Origin: Oerskovia enterophila
GTDB lineage: Bacteria; Actinomycetota; Actinomycetes; Actinomycetales; Cellulomonadaceae
NCBI RefSeq assembly: GCF_001692445.1
Contig: NZ_MAQA01000006.1
Span: 1 to 64,000, forward strand
DNA: 64,000 bases
Direction: 5' to 3'
Below, in pieces: positions 17,205 through 32,272 of this stretch; position 1 is the first letter of the stretch; each line of letters starts with the position of its first letter. The notes below the pieces were generated by a model. The model ran no database searches. It saw only the letters and a program-made list of their open reading frames with translations, and had not been told where the DNA came from. A program made the translations under genes and the position numbers.

Positions 17205-19010
17205 ATGAGTGAGACCCCAGAGCAGTCGGCCACGCCACCCGTCCCGCCGGGCGGACGGCCCTTCGGGGACCGGCCGAACCGGCTGCAGTGGCGAACGCGG
17301 ACTCTCGACCCGATCACCGCGCCGCGTCGGGCCGGGCAGTCCTCGCCGCACCCCACGTGGTACGTGGGGGACCGGGTCCTGGTTCCGGAGTCTCCGGACG
17401 ACCTGACCGGCAACCGTTCGCTGCGGTGGCTCGAGGAGGCTGCGGAGAAGTTCGACCTGACGGTCGAGGTCGAGGAGGCCAGCAAGGCCGACGCGGAGCT
17501 CATCACCCGGGCGAGGCTCGATCGTGAGACGACCCGCGACCTGCGACGCGTGTTCGGGCTCTCGGCTCGCCTGCGGCAGAAGGGCGGCAGCGAGGGGGAG
17601 CTCCCGGACGCGTGGAAGGTGATCGAGAAGCTCGGCGGGCGCCTGTGCCCGGACGACAAGTGCAGCCCACGGGTGGGCCTCGACCACATGATCGCGCCGT
17701 CGGCGGGACCGGCCATCGGTGGCCAGCCGTACACGCAGCCCTTCCCGTACACCCAGCCGTTCCCCTACACGCAGCCCTTCCCGTACACGCAGCCCTTCCC
17801 GTACACCCAGCCCTTCCCCTACACGCAGCCGTTCCCGGTCACGGGTACCGCAGAGTACGCAGCCCCCGGCTCGGGCGGCCGGACCCCGGTGAACTGGGTA
17901 GGGCCCGTCCCAACGCGTCGCCTGGCGGTCGGAGACGACGAGTACACGGCGGCCGACGGGACGCGTCGACCCGTGGTCGCGGTCCTGGACACCGGCGTGG
18001 GGGCGCATCCTTGGTTCGACGCGTCCCTCGAGTCGCGCGGGACGATCGTGGTGCGGGACCCCGAGCTGCTCGGAGAGCCGCTGTCCGTGCTGCCGGAGAC
18101 GGAGTACGAGTACGAGGACCCGGAGATCGGTGGCGTGTCGATCTCTCCCTTGACGGGCCCGCTCGACCCTGTCGCCGGGCACGGAACCTTCATCGCCGGC
18201 CTCGTCCACCAGAAGTGCCCTGATGCGGTCATCCTGGCCCCTCGCCTCTACGGCGGTGCCGGGGTCATCCCGGAGCGAGACCTCCTGCGCTCGCTGCGCC
18301 GGGTGCTTCTCTGGCACGTGCTCGGACTCGTCGGTCGGAAGGGCTACTCCCCGATCGATGTCCTGGTGCTCTCGCTCGGGTACTACCACGAGCGACCCGA
18401 GGACGCGGACTTCGACGCCCCGTTCGGCACCGTCCTGCGGGCGCTCCGGCGCTACGGGGTGCTGGTCGTCGTCTCGTCCGGGAACGACGGGCAGACGAGG
18501 CCGAGCTATCCCGCGGCCTTCGCACCGAGGATCGATCGTCGACAGACGCCGCCCGTACCGCTCCCGGGCGTCGCTCTCCTGAAGGACGAGCCGCCCGTGC
18601 TCACGGTCGGGGCCCTGAACCCGGACGGGACGACCGCCCTGTTCAGCAACGACGGGCCCTGGGTCACCTGCGTGCGTCCCGGGGCGGCGCTCGTCTCGAC
18701 CGCTCCGACGACCATGGACGGCGCGGTAGCCCCCACCCGTTGGCTCAAGGAGCTCTGGTCGGAGGGCAACCGCGCCACGATCGACCCGGAGGGCTTCCAG
18801 GGTGGGTTCGCGAGCTGGAGCGGCACGTCGTTCGCAGCCCCCGTGCTGGCCGGCGAGCTCGCGTCCTACCTGCTGGACGACTCCGCGGCGGACCCGACGT
18901 CACCGAGCGCGCTGGTACCGGGTGAAGGAGCTCCGGGACGCTGCGCGTGGCTGTGGGAGTCCATTACCCTGGCCACTGGACTGGTCCCCACGGAGGTGAC
19001 CGCGGAATGA
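17205..19010 (+). CDS. S8 (subtilisin-like) serine protease with PYTQPF repeat linker
   Basis: 601 residues, without signal peptide, recognised I9 propeptide or membrane helix, so probably cytoplasmic. The N-terminal 170 residues are of unknown fold. Then come six PYTQPF repeats (residues 175-210) and an S8 domain (about 245-590) with an intact triad: Asp262 in VLDTGVG, His326 in GHGTFIAG and Ser542 in SGTSFAAP, plus SSGNDGQ supplying the oxyanion Asn. Intracellular subtilisins usually act in regulated proteolysis rather than nutrition. It lies 75 nt after the small sigma-coupled gene and 9 nt before the CHAT gene, so all four are probably one operon. The ATG has GGAG 5 nt upstream. Confidence 0.9.
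   Translation: MSETPEQSATPPVPPGGRPFGDRPNRLQWRTRTLDPITAPRRAGQSSPHPTWYVGDRVLVPESPDDLTGNRSLRWLEEAAEKFDLTVEVEEASKADAELITRARLDRETTRDLRRVFGLSARLRQKGGSEGELPDAWKVIEKLGGRLCPDDKCSPRVGLDHMIAPSAGPAIGGQPYTQPFPYTQPFPYTQPFPYTQPFPYTQPFPYTQPFPVTGTAEYAAPGSGGRTPVNWVGPVPTRRLAVGDDEYTAADGTRRPVVAVLDTGVGAHPWFDASLESRGTIVVRDPELLGEPLSVLPETEYEYEDPEIGGVSISPLTGPLDPVAGHGTFIAGLVHQKCPDAVILAPRLYGGAGVIPERDLLRSLRRVLLWHVLGLVGRKGYSPIDVLVLSLGYYHERPEDADFDAPFGTVLRALRRYGVLVVVSSGNDGQTRPSYPAAFAPRIDRRQTPPVPLPGVALLKDEPPVLTVGALNPDGTTALFSNDGPWVTCVRPGAALVSTAPTTMDGAVAPTRWLKELWSEGNRATIDPEGFQGGFASWSGTSFAAPVLAGELASYLLDDSAADPTSPSALVPGEGAPGRCAWLWESITLATGLVPTEVTAE
17727..17834 (+). repeat. Six 18-bp repeats encoding PYTQPF
   Basis: Six tandem 18-bp units lie inside the S8 protease gene. 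Units differ only at synonymous positions (CCG/CCC for Pro, ACG/ACC for Thr, CCC/CCG for Pro), so the peptide is kept while DNA drifts. A degenerate seventh unit continues as PVTG. Confidence 0.95.
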
Positions 19011-19019
19011 GGTGACGGC

Positions 19020-21590
19020 GTGACGCGCAGCGTTGGTCAGACCCTGCGCGCACGCCTCGAGTTCGCGTCGGCCACCAATGCCCGGGGACGTCACGCCAGG
19101 GCCGCTCAGCTCTACCGCACTCTCCTCGCGGACCTCGAGGAGCCGGCCTTCGCGACGGACCCGGACAAGAGCTACGCGCACGTCCGGGCGCTCATCGGTC
19201 TGGCGATCTCCAGGTTCGAGTACGAGGGCGATGTCGACCGGTCGCTGGATCTCCTCGAGGAGGCCCGGGCGTGGGTCGAGGCCCACGGGCCCGAGGACCT
19301 CCAGCTCGTGGTCGGCGGGCAGCGCGGTCTGCTCCGGCTGCGCACCGGACGGGTCGTCGAGGCGGTCGAGGAGATGGATGCCGCTGCTCGATTCATCGAC
19401 GTGGCCCGCCCGCTCGATGCCGCGGTCCTCCTCCTCAACCGGGGGTCGCTGCACCTCGAGCTGGGCAACCTTGGTCGGGCCGAGTCGGACCTCGCCGAGG
19501 TGGTCCGTCGTGCGGAGGACCTGGGCGATGCGCTGCTCGCGTCCAAGGCGCAGCACAACCTCGGATACGCCAAGTACCTCGGGGGCGACCTGCCGAGCGC
19601 TCTGCGTGACATGGAGGAAGCCGAGAGAGGCGCTCCCGACCGGCACGCGTCGGTCGGTCTCATCGACAAGGCCCAGGTTCTTCTGGAGGCAGGACTGCTC
19701 TCGGACGCGGACGCGACGCTCGCCGAGGCGCGCGAGCACCTGGCCCGCAACCGGATGGTCCGGGACGTCGCCGAGGTCGAGCTCTTGCGCGCTCAGTGCC
19801 TCGTGGGGTTGCGCCGCTACGCGGAGGCGCAGCGTCAGGCCCGTGCTGCAGCGGCCCGGTTCGACCGCATCGGCAACGATCCCTGGGCTGCACGGGCTCG
19901 GGTGGCCGAGCTCCAGGCGCGGCTGGCCGAGGACCGGTCGGTCGGCGTCTCGATCGGCGTGGCCCGGCGGAGGGCCGCTCGCGCGCTCGCGCTCGCAGAC
20001 GTCGGGACGTCGCTCGGCGCGGCCGTCGGCCGGGGGGTGACCGTGCCCGCCCAGCTCCTGGCTGCCGAGTGGTTCCTCGCGGCGAAGGACCCTGCGGGCG
20101 CGCGCTCGGTCCTCTCTCAGGTGCCGGGTCACCTCGGACGTGTGGCGCTGCCGCTGCGTCTGCAGCACCAGGCCGTGACCGCCCAGCTCGCGTTCGCCGC
20201 GGGTGAGCGCGGAGCGGCGCTGCGTGCGGTGCGCCGGGGCCAGCGCATGCTCGCCGAGCACCGGGAGGGGGTGGGGTCCGTCGACGCCATCACAGCCTCG
20301 GCGGTGCACGGCGTACGCCTGGGGCACGTGGACGTGGCCGCGGCCCTTCGCACCGGACGTGCCTCCGCGCTCCTCGACGCCGTCGAGCGTGGGCGCGCGA
20401 CCGTCGCCGGCAGCGGGAGGGTCCGGCCACCGTCGGACGTCGAGTCCGCCGAGCTCCTCACTCGCGCACGCCAGGAGATCGAGTCGGCCAGGCTCCTGGG
20501 AGCGAACCCCTCGGGCGAACGTCTGGAACGTCGACGTACGCACCTGAGCGAGGCCCGTCGGTTGCAGGAGGCCGCGAGACGTCGGGCCTGGCAGGAGGGA
20601 GGGGGAGCCGCGACGCCGACCGCCGTCACCGCCCGTCGCCTGCGCAGCGCCTTGACGTCGACGAGCTCGTCGACGGTCGTCGCGGACTTCGTGGTCGCGG
20701 ACGAGTCGCTCCGTGTGCTGCGTGCGGACGCATCTGGTCTGAGCATGGTCCGACTGGCGCCGATGGCGGAGATCAGTGAACGGATCCGACGCACCCGGGC
20801 AGACCTCGACGTCCTGGCGAACGACCTGATCCCCGCCCCCATGCGCGCAGCGGCCCGAGCCTCGCTCGAGCGCGGCCTCGCCTGGCTCGATCGCGAGCTC
20901 CTCGCCCCGATCGACGCGCAGGGCGACCTGCACGTCGCCGCTCGCGACCTTCTCCTGGCCGTCCCGTGGTCGTCGCTCCCGTCCAGGGTCGGTCGCCGGA
21001 CCTGGGTCAACTCCTGGATCGACCTGCAGGAGGCAGCCCCTGTACCGGCCGATCCGGACGTGGTGGTCGTGGCCGGACCCGGCTTGCGCGCGGCCGAGGC
21101 GGAGGCCGAGGCAGTGGCCGGCGCGTGGGGCAGCGCGACGCTCCTGTCCGGTGAGGACGCGACGTGCGCGGCGACGATCGAGCGGCTTCCCGGGGCGGGG
21201 GTCGTCCACCTCGCGACGCACGGCAAGCACGAGACCGACAACCCGTTGTTCTCGTCGTTGCGGCTCGCCGACGGTCCCTTGTTCGCCCACGAGCTCGACG
21301 GGGTGGACCTCCGAGGTGCCGTCGTCGTCCTCTCGGCGTGCGAGGCAGGTCTGTCGTCGGTCCGGATCGGTGGCGAGCCGCTCGGCCTCACGAGCGTCCT
21401 GCTCCGGCTCGGGGCGAGGGCCGTCGTCGCGAGCGTCGCTCCGCTGCGCGACGACGTCGCCGCACGGGTCATGCCCGAGTTCCACGGTGAGCTGCGCGCG
21501 GGAGCGACACCGGGAGAGGCGCTCGCGACGGCCGTCGCGAGCGAGGACGAGCCGGTGCCCCTCGTCTGCTTCGGGCCGCTCGCGCTCTGA
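19020..21590 (+). CDS. TPR-CHAT protein (caspase-like cysteine protease)
   Basis: 856 residues, cytoplasmic. Residues about 10-340 form a helical solenoid of TPR-like repeats (for example LRDMEEAERGAPD and ATLAEAREHLARN). A linker and coiled region follow (about 340-560), then a CHAT domain to the end with the dyad His734 in HLATHGKH and Cys774 in VVVLSACEAG, and the family motifs PLFSSLRLADGPL and RLGARAVVASVAPLRDD. CHAT domains are caspase-related proteases; TPR-CHAT proteins are known effectors, for example the one activated by type III-E CRISPR complexes. Here no CRISPR is nearby; the partners are an S8 protease and a sigma factor. GTG start with a GAGGTGA site, 9 nt after the S8 stop. 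Confidence 0.9.
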   Translation: MTRSVGQTLRARLEFASATNARGRHARAAQLYRTLLADLEEPAFATDPDKSYAHVRALIGLAISRFEYEGDVDRSLDLLEEARAWVEAHGPEDLQLVVGGQRGLLRLRTGRVVEAVEEMDAAARFIDVARPLDAAVLLLNRGSLHLELGNLGRAESDLAEVVRRAEDLGDALLASKAQHNLGYAKYLGGDLPSALRDMEEAERGAPDRHASVGLIDKAQVLLEAGLLSDADATLAEAREHLARNRMVRDVAEVELLRAQCLVGLRRYAEAQRQARAAAARFDRIGNDPWAARARVAELQARLAEDRSVGVSIGVARRRAARALALADVGTSLGAAVGRGVTVPAQLLAAEWFLAAKDPAGARSVLSQVPGHLGRVALPLRLQHQAVTAQLAFAAGERGAALRAVRRGQRMLAEHREGVGSVDAITASAVHGVRLGHVDVAAALRTGRASALLDAVERGRATVAGSGRVRPPSDVESAELLTRARQEIESARLLGANPSGERLERRRTHLSEARRLQEAARRRAWQEGGGAATPTAVTARRLRSALTSTSSSTVVADFVVADESLRVLRADASGLSMVRLAPMAEISERIRRTRADLDVLANDLIPAPMRAAARASLERGLAWLDRELLAPIDAQGDLHVAARDLLLAVPWSSLPSRVGRRTWVNSWIDLQEAAPVPADPDVVVVAGPGLRAAEAEAEAVAGAWGSATLLSGEDATCAATIERLPGAGVVHLATHGKHETDNPLFSSLRLADGPLFAHELDGVDLRGAVVVLSACEAGLSSVRIGGEPLGLTSVLLRLGARAVVASVAPLRDDVAARVMPEFHGELRAGATPGEALATAVASEDEPVPLVCFGPLAL

Positions 21591-21920
21591 GGCGTGCGCG
21601 TTCGGTGCGCCGCGCGCCCGAGCCGCCCGGAGAGCGCGGCGCCGTCGGGCCGGATTTGGACCACACGCCCGCGTCACGTACTCTGTTCCAGTACCCAAGA
21701 CCGCCGGTCGTACCGTCCTGCCCGCTGACTCGTCAGCTGCAGTCCGGACCGAAGTCCCGCAGAAGTGCGGAGGCCAGCGCAGGTGAGAGTTCACGGAGCG
21801 GGCGAGAGCCTGCACTTCGAGCCCCGCGCCTGCGCGGGGCTCTTCTCGTCTCCGCAGGACCTCACCCCCCAGGGCCCCCGCCCTGCGGAGACCGGTGGCA
21901 CCACCACCGGAAGGATTGCC
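21591..21920 (+). ncRNA. Probable L10-type leader of rplJ-rplL, with attenuator-like hairpin
   Basis: This 330-nt gap has no credible gene. The last 200 nt look like the structured L10 leader that L10(L12)4 binds to control its own synthesis: several short pairing segments around 21745-21800 are followed by a stem GAGCCCCGCGC/GCGCGGGGCTC (21819-21842) and a T-rich tail TTCTCGTCT, resembling a terminator. Identification rests on position and structure, not on a model search. Confidence 0.55.
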
Positions 21921-22448
21921 ATGGCGAGGCCGGACAAGGCAGCCGCAGTCGCAGAGCTCACGGAGAACTTCCGCGAGTCGAACGCGGCCGTGCTGACCGA
22001 GTACCGCGGGCTCACCGTCGCGCAGCTCAAGCAGCTGCGTCGGTCGCTCAGCGGCAACGCAACCTACGCCGTGGTGAAGAACACGCTGACCGCCATCGCG
22101 GCCAAGGAAGCCGGCATCGAGATCGACGCCGACTTCAAGGGCCCCTCGGCCATCGCCTTCGTGACCGGTGACCCGGTCGAGGCGGCCAAGGGCCTGCGTG
22201 ACTTCGCCAAGGCGAACCCCGCACTGGTCATCAAGGGCGGTGTCCTCGACGGACGCTCCCTGACCGCTGCGGACATCACCAAGCTCGCGGACCTCGAGTC
22301 CCGCGAGGTCCTGCTGGCCAAGCTGGCCGGCGCGTTCAAGCAGCCGCTCTACCAGGCGGCATACCTGTTCAACGCGCCCGCCTCGCAGGCCGTTCGCACC
22401 ATCGATGCCCTGCGCCTCAAGCAGGAATCGGAGAGCGCTGCAGCCTGA
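21921..22448 (+). CDS. rplJ: 50S ribosomal protein L10
   Basis: 175 residues. The N-terminal rRNA-binding domain ([20 protein letters not shown]) is followed by the C-terminal helix that anchors L7/L12 dimers. It forms the base of the factor-recruiting stalk and represses rplJL through the leader upstream. The ATG at 21921 has GGAAGGA 6 nt before it; the frame stays open upstream but that part is leader. rplL follows after 108 nt. Confidence 0.97.
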   Translation: MARPDKAAAVAELTENFRESNAAVLTEYRGLTVAQLKQLRRSLSGNATYAVVKNTLTAIAAKEAGIEIDADFKGPSAIAFVTGDPVEAAKGLRDFAKANPALVIKGGVLDGRSLTAADITKLADLESREVLLAKLAGAFKQPLYQAAYLFNAPASQAVRTIDALRLKQESESAAA

Positions 22449-22556
22449 CCCTCCTCGGAGGATCACGCAGCACGCACACACCCCCTCTGCTTCCAGCAGG
22501 GCTCTGTGGATCGTTGACAGGGCCGCTGCCGAGCACCAACCGAAAGGACCGCCATC

Positions 22557-22940
22557 ATGGCGAAGCTCAGCACCGAAGAGCTCATCGAGCAGTTCAAGGG
22601 CCTCTCCCTCATCGAGCTCTCTGAGTTCGTGAAGGCGTTCGAGGACGCTTTCGAGGTCACCGCAGCCGCTCCGGCTGCCGTCGCCGTTGCAGGCCCCGCG
22701 GCCGCTGCCGCCGAGGAGGTCGAGGAGAAGACGGAGTTCGACGTCATCCTCGAGGCTGCCGGCGACAAGAAGATCCAGGTCATCAAGGAGGTGCGTGCCC
22801 TCACGAGCCTCGGCCTGAAGGAGGCCAAGGACCTCGTTGACGGCGCCCCCAAGCCCGTCCTGGAGAACGTCGCCAAGGACGCTGCTGACAAGGCCAAGGC
22901 TGCCCTCGAGGGCGCCGGCGCAACCGTCACCGTCAAGTGA
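22557..22940 (+). CDS. rplL: 50S ribosomal protein L7/L12
   Basis: 127 residues. N-terminal dimerisation helices ([20 protein letters not shown]), an Ala-rich hinge (about 38-58), and the C-terminal domain that recruits translation GTPases ([20 protein letters not shown]). The ribosome site GAAAGGA lies 9 nt upstream. A strong terminator follows, separating it from rpoB. Confidence 0.97.
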   Translation: MAKLSTEELIEQFKGLSLIELSEFVKAFEDAFEVTAAAPAAVAVAGPAAAAAEEVEEKTEFDVILEAAGDKKIQVIKEVRALTSLGLKEAKDLVDGAPKPVLENVAKDAADKAKAALEGAGATVTVK

Positions 22941-23009
22941 TCACTGCCCTTCGGGGCGGTAATCGCATGACAGGTCGCCTCGCGCGACCTGACAGGTAGC
23001 ACAGGCGAC

Positions 23010-23039
23010 GAGGCCCGCACCCTCCGGGGTGCGGGCCTC
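23010..23039 (+). terminator. Terminator between rplL and rpoB
   Basis: GAGGCCCGCACCC (23010-23022) pairs perfectly with GGGTGCGGGCCTC (23027-23039), followed by TCTCGTC. A second, looser stem (GCCCGACGCCGG with a CCGGCG...GTCGGGC arm) spans roughly 23062-23112. Confidence 0.8.
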
Positions 23040-23041
23040 TC

Positions 23042-23415
23042 GTCGCTTGTGCGTCTCCCGGCCCGACGCCGGAGCCCACCTTCCAGGAGAAGGTGACCGG
23101 CGCCGTCGGGCAGGGAATTTTTCGTGTTCTTGGGCGGCATATGGCGGCCACCGAGAAGATGTCCTCACCGGTCCGGTGGGGGAGTGGAACGCGGCTCGAC
23201 AACGGTCTTGACAGGCCGTGATTTGGCGTCGCTGGACACGCTTGACCGGGCCGGGTATGCTAGCGCTTTGCGCTCGCGTGTGCCCTCGGCACCCTCTGAA
23301 CTGCCCGAACCGTCTCCGGTGTGCGTCCATCGTGCACCACGGCAGCCTCAGGGGGAAGAGGTCCTCCAGCCACGCAGCGTACAGCGTGCAATCGATCTGC
23401 AGGGAAGGACCCCTC
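23042..23415 (+). promoter_or_regulatory. rpoB promoter and leader region
   Basis: TGGACA (23233-23238) and TATGCT (23256-23261) are 17 bp apart and form a good promoter; TATGCTAGC here resembles rpoB promoters of other Actinobacteria. The leader to the TTG start is about 145 nt. The rpoB frame is open back to 23218, but the promoter lies in that part, so it is not coding. No other gene is visible. Confidence 0.6.
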
Positions 23416-26940
<3,525 letters not shown>

Positions 26941-26948
26941 TCTCGGAA

Positions 26949-26987
26949 GCGGTGGGGGCGTTCGTGACGAACGACCGCCCCCACCGC
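26949..26987 (+). other. Long hairpin in the rpoB-rpoC gap
   Basis: A 12-bp stem GCGGTGGGGGCG/CGCCCCCACCGC encloses a second stem CGTTCG-TGA-CGAACG. No T-run follows, so it is not a standard terminator. It may be an RNA-processing or pausing site that sets the beta to beta-prime ratio. Confidence 0.6.
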
Positions 26988-27069
26988 CACCCGACACTCT
27001 GTAGCACCTCCACCGCGCCGGCCGGGACGAACCCCGGACAGGCCGGCAGACGAAGGAAGTAGGACCACC

Positions 27070-30939
<3,870 letters not shown>

Positions 30940-30997
30940 TCCTGTCCCCGCAGCCCGGCGACGTCTCGTCGTCGGGCCGCGGGGGAGCGAGTAGCAC

Positions 30998-31040
30998 AGG
31001 GGGTGGTCGTGGCGCGTTCGACGCGCCGCGACCACCCCCT
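30998..31040. terminator. Terminator after rpoC
   Basis: AGGGGGTGGTCG (from 30998) pairs with CGACCACCCCCT (to 31040), with an inner GGCGCG/CGCGCC stem and loop TTCGA. A weaker stem GCCCGGCGACG/CGTCGTCGGGC precedes it at about 30955-30978. Confidence 0.85.
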
Positions 31041-31046
31041 CTCGCT

Positions 31047-31075
31047 TTGACTACCTGCCAACTGGCAGGTATCGT
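31047..31075 (+). promoter_or_regulatory. str-operon promoter with a palindrome in its spacer
   Basis: TTGACT (31047-31052) and TATCGT (31070-31075) are exactly 17 bp apart. The spacer and its edges form a perfect inverted repeat: TACCTGCCA (31052-31060), 2 nt, TGGCAGGTA (31063-31071). A protein bound there would block or bend the promoter. About 245 nt of leader separate it from rpsL. Confidence 0.6.
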
Positions 31076-31319
31076 GAATGACCGTGCCCGCGCCGTCGGG
31101 CTCGCTGTGGTGTTCTCCAGCGAGCCGATGTGAGTGCGCGAGCATTCCGGTCCCTGTGTTCCTCGGATGATCCGTGGTTCGGGGCCCGGACCATCGAGCC
31201 GGTGGTACGTGGCGATTGCGACGCTCTGCGTCGCAGGTGCCGTTTGCCGTCGGCGCCCACAGCCCGTAGACCACCGCCGGGGTTCGCCCCGGTCCAGCTC
31301 GAGAAGACACGGAGACGTA
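31076..31319 (+). other. Leader of the str operon, no gene seen
   Basis: No gene with a ribosome site and normal codon bias is present. A GCGCCGTCGGGCTC sequence at about 31090 resembles the recurring terminator-arm sequence. Confidence 0.5.
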
Positions 31320-31694
31320 GTGCCTACGATCCAGCAGCTCGTCCGCAAGGGGCGGACCTCGAAGGTCGGGAAGTCCAAGACTCCCGCCCTCAAGGGTTCC
31401 CCGCAGCGGCGTGGTGTGTGCACGCGTGTGTACACCACCACCCCCAAGAAGCCGAACTCCGCACTGCGCAAGGTCGCACGCGTGAAGCTGTCCTCGCAGG
31501 TCGAGGTCACCGCGTACATCCCCGGTGTCGGCCACAACCTCCAGGAGCACTCCATCGTGCTCGTCCGCGGCGGCCGTGTGAAGGACCTCCCCGGTGTCCG
31601 CTACAAGATCGTCCGTGGCGCACTCGACACCCAGGGCGTCAAGAACCGCAAGCAGGCTCGCAGCCGCTACGGCGCCAAGAAGGAGAAGAGCTAA
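31320..31694 (+). CDS. rpsL: 30S ribosomal protein S12
   Basis: 124 residues. The decoding-site loops [11 protein letters not shown] (Lys43, Lys44) and GGRVKDLPG (Lys88) are wild type, predicting streptomycin sensitivity. GTG start at 31320 with GGAGA upstream. Its TAA overlaps the rpsG ATG by one base. Confidence 0.97.
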   Translation: MPTIQQLVRKGRTSKVGKSKTPALKGSPQRRGVCTRVYTTTPKKPNSALRKVARVKLSSQVEVTAYIPGVGHNLQEHSIVLVRGGRVKDLPGVRYKIVRGALDTQGVKNRKQARSRYGAKKEKS

Positions 31695-32164
31695 TGCCTC
31701 GTAAGGGCCCCGCCCCGAAGCGGCCGCTCATCGTCGACCCTGTCTACGGTTCCCCGGTCGTCACGCAGCTCATCAACAAGGTCCTCTTGGACGGCAAGAA
31801 GTCGACCGCCGAGGCGATCGTCTACGGTGCCCTCGAGGGTGTCCGCGCGAAGACCGACGGCGACCCCGTCGTCGTCCTCAAGCGTGCGCTCGAGAACGTG
31901 CGCCCGGCCCTCGAGGTCCGCTCTCGCCGTGTCGGTGGCGCGACCTACCAGGTCCCCGTCGAGGTGCGCCCCACGCGTTCCACGACGCTCGCGCTGCGCT
32001 GGCTCACGGACTACTCGCGCGCCCGTCGCGAGAAGACCATGACCGAGCGCCTCATGAACGAGATCCTCGACGCGAGCAACGGCCTCGGTGCCGCGGTCAA
32101 GCGTCGCGAGGACATGCACAAGATGGCCGAGTCCAACAAGGCCTTCGCGCACTACCGCTGGTAG
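31694..32164 (+). CDS. rpsG: 30S ribosomal protein S7
   Basis: 156 residues, standard length. Starts [20 protein letters not shown] and has the [16 protein letters not shown] signature. S7 organises the 3-prime domain of 16S rRNA and is the usual autoregulator of the str operon. Starts at a TAATG junction with rpsL. Confidence 0.97.
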   Translation: MPRKGPAPKRPLIVDPVYGSPVVTQLINKVLLDGKKSTAEAIVYGALEGVRAKTDGDPVVVLKRALENVRPALEVRSRRVGGATYQVPVEVRPTRSTTLALRWLTDYSRARREKTMTERLMNEILDASNGLGAAVKRREDMHKMAESNKAFAHYRW

Positions 32165-32166
32165 TC

Positions 32167-32206
32167 CGACCGACCGGCCCTGGGGGTTCACCCCCGGGGC
32201 CGTCGG
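32167..32206 (+). other. Hairpin in the rpsG-fusA gap
   Basis: CGGCCCTGGGGG (32175-32186) pairs with CCCCCGGGGCCG (32191-32202) around TTCA, with extra outer pairing CCGA/TCGG. No T-run follows, so it may be an attenuation or processing point rather than an operon end. Confidence 0.55.
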
Positions 32207-32272
32207 CGGGTCCAGCCGGCCTCTCGGTCGAAGCATCGCCCCCGACTCAACCCACACAAAGGGGAAGTACCC

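Noticed and set aside
17727-17834. CRISPR-like short repeats
   Set aside because: Units are contiguous, without spacers, in frame and coding for PYTQPF inside a protease gene. No cas genes are present, although TPR-CHAT proteins can be CRISPR effectors.
18900-22481. A 1193-codon open frame antisense to the CHAT and rplJ genes
   Set aside because: Shadow of genes with clear motifs on the plus strand; no motifs of its own.
23218-23415. Upstream in-frame extension of rpoB
   Set aside because: Contains the promoter; the family N-terminus and ribosome site fit TTG 23416.
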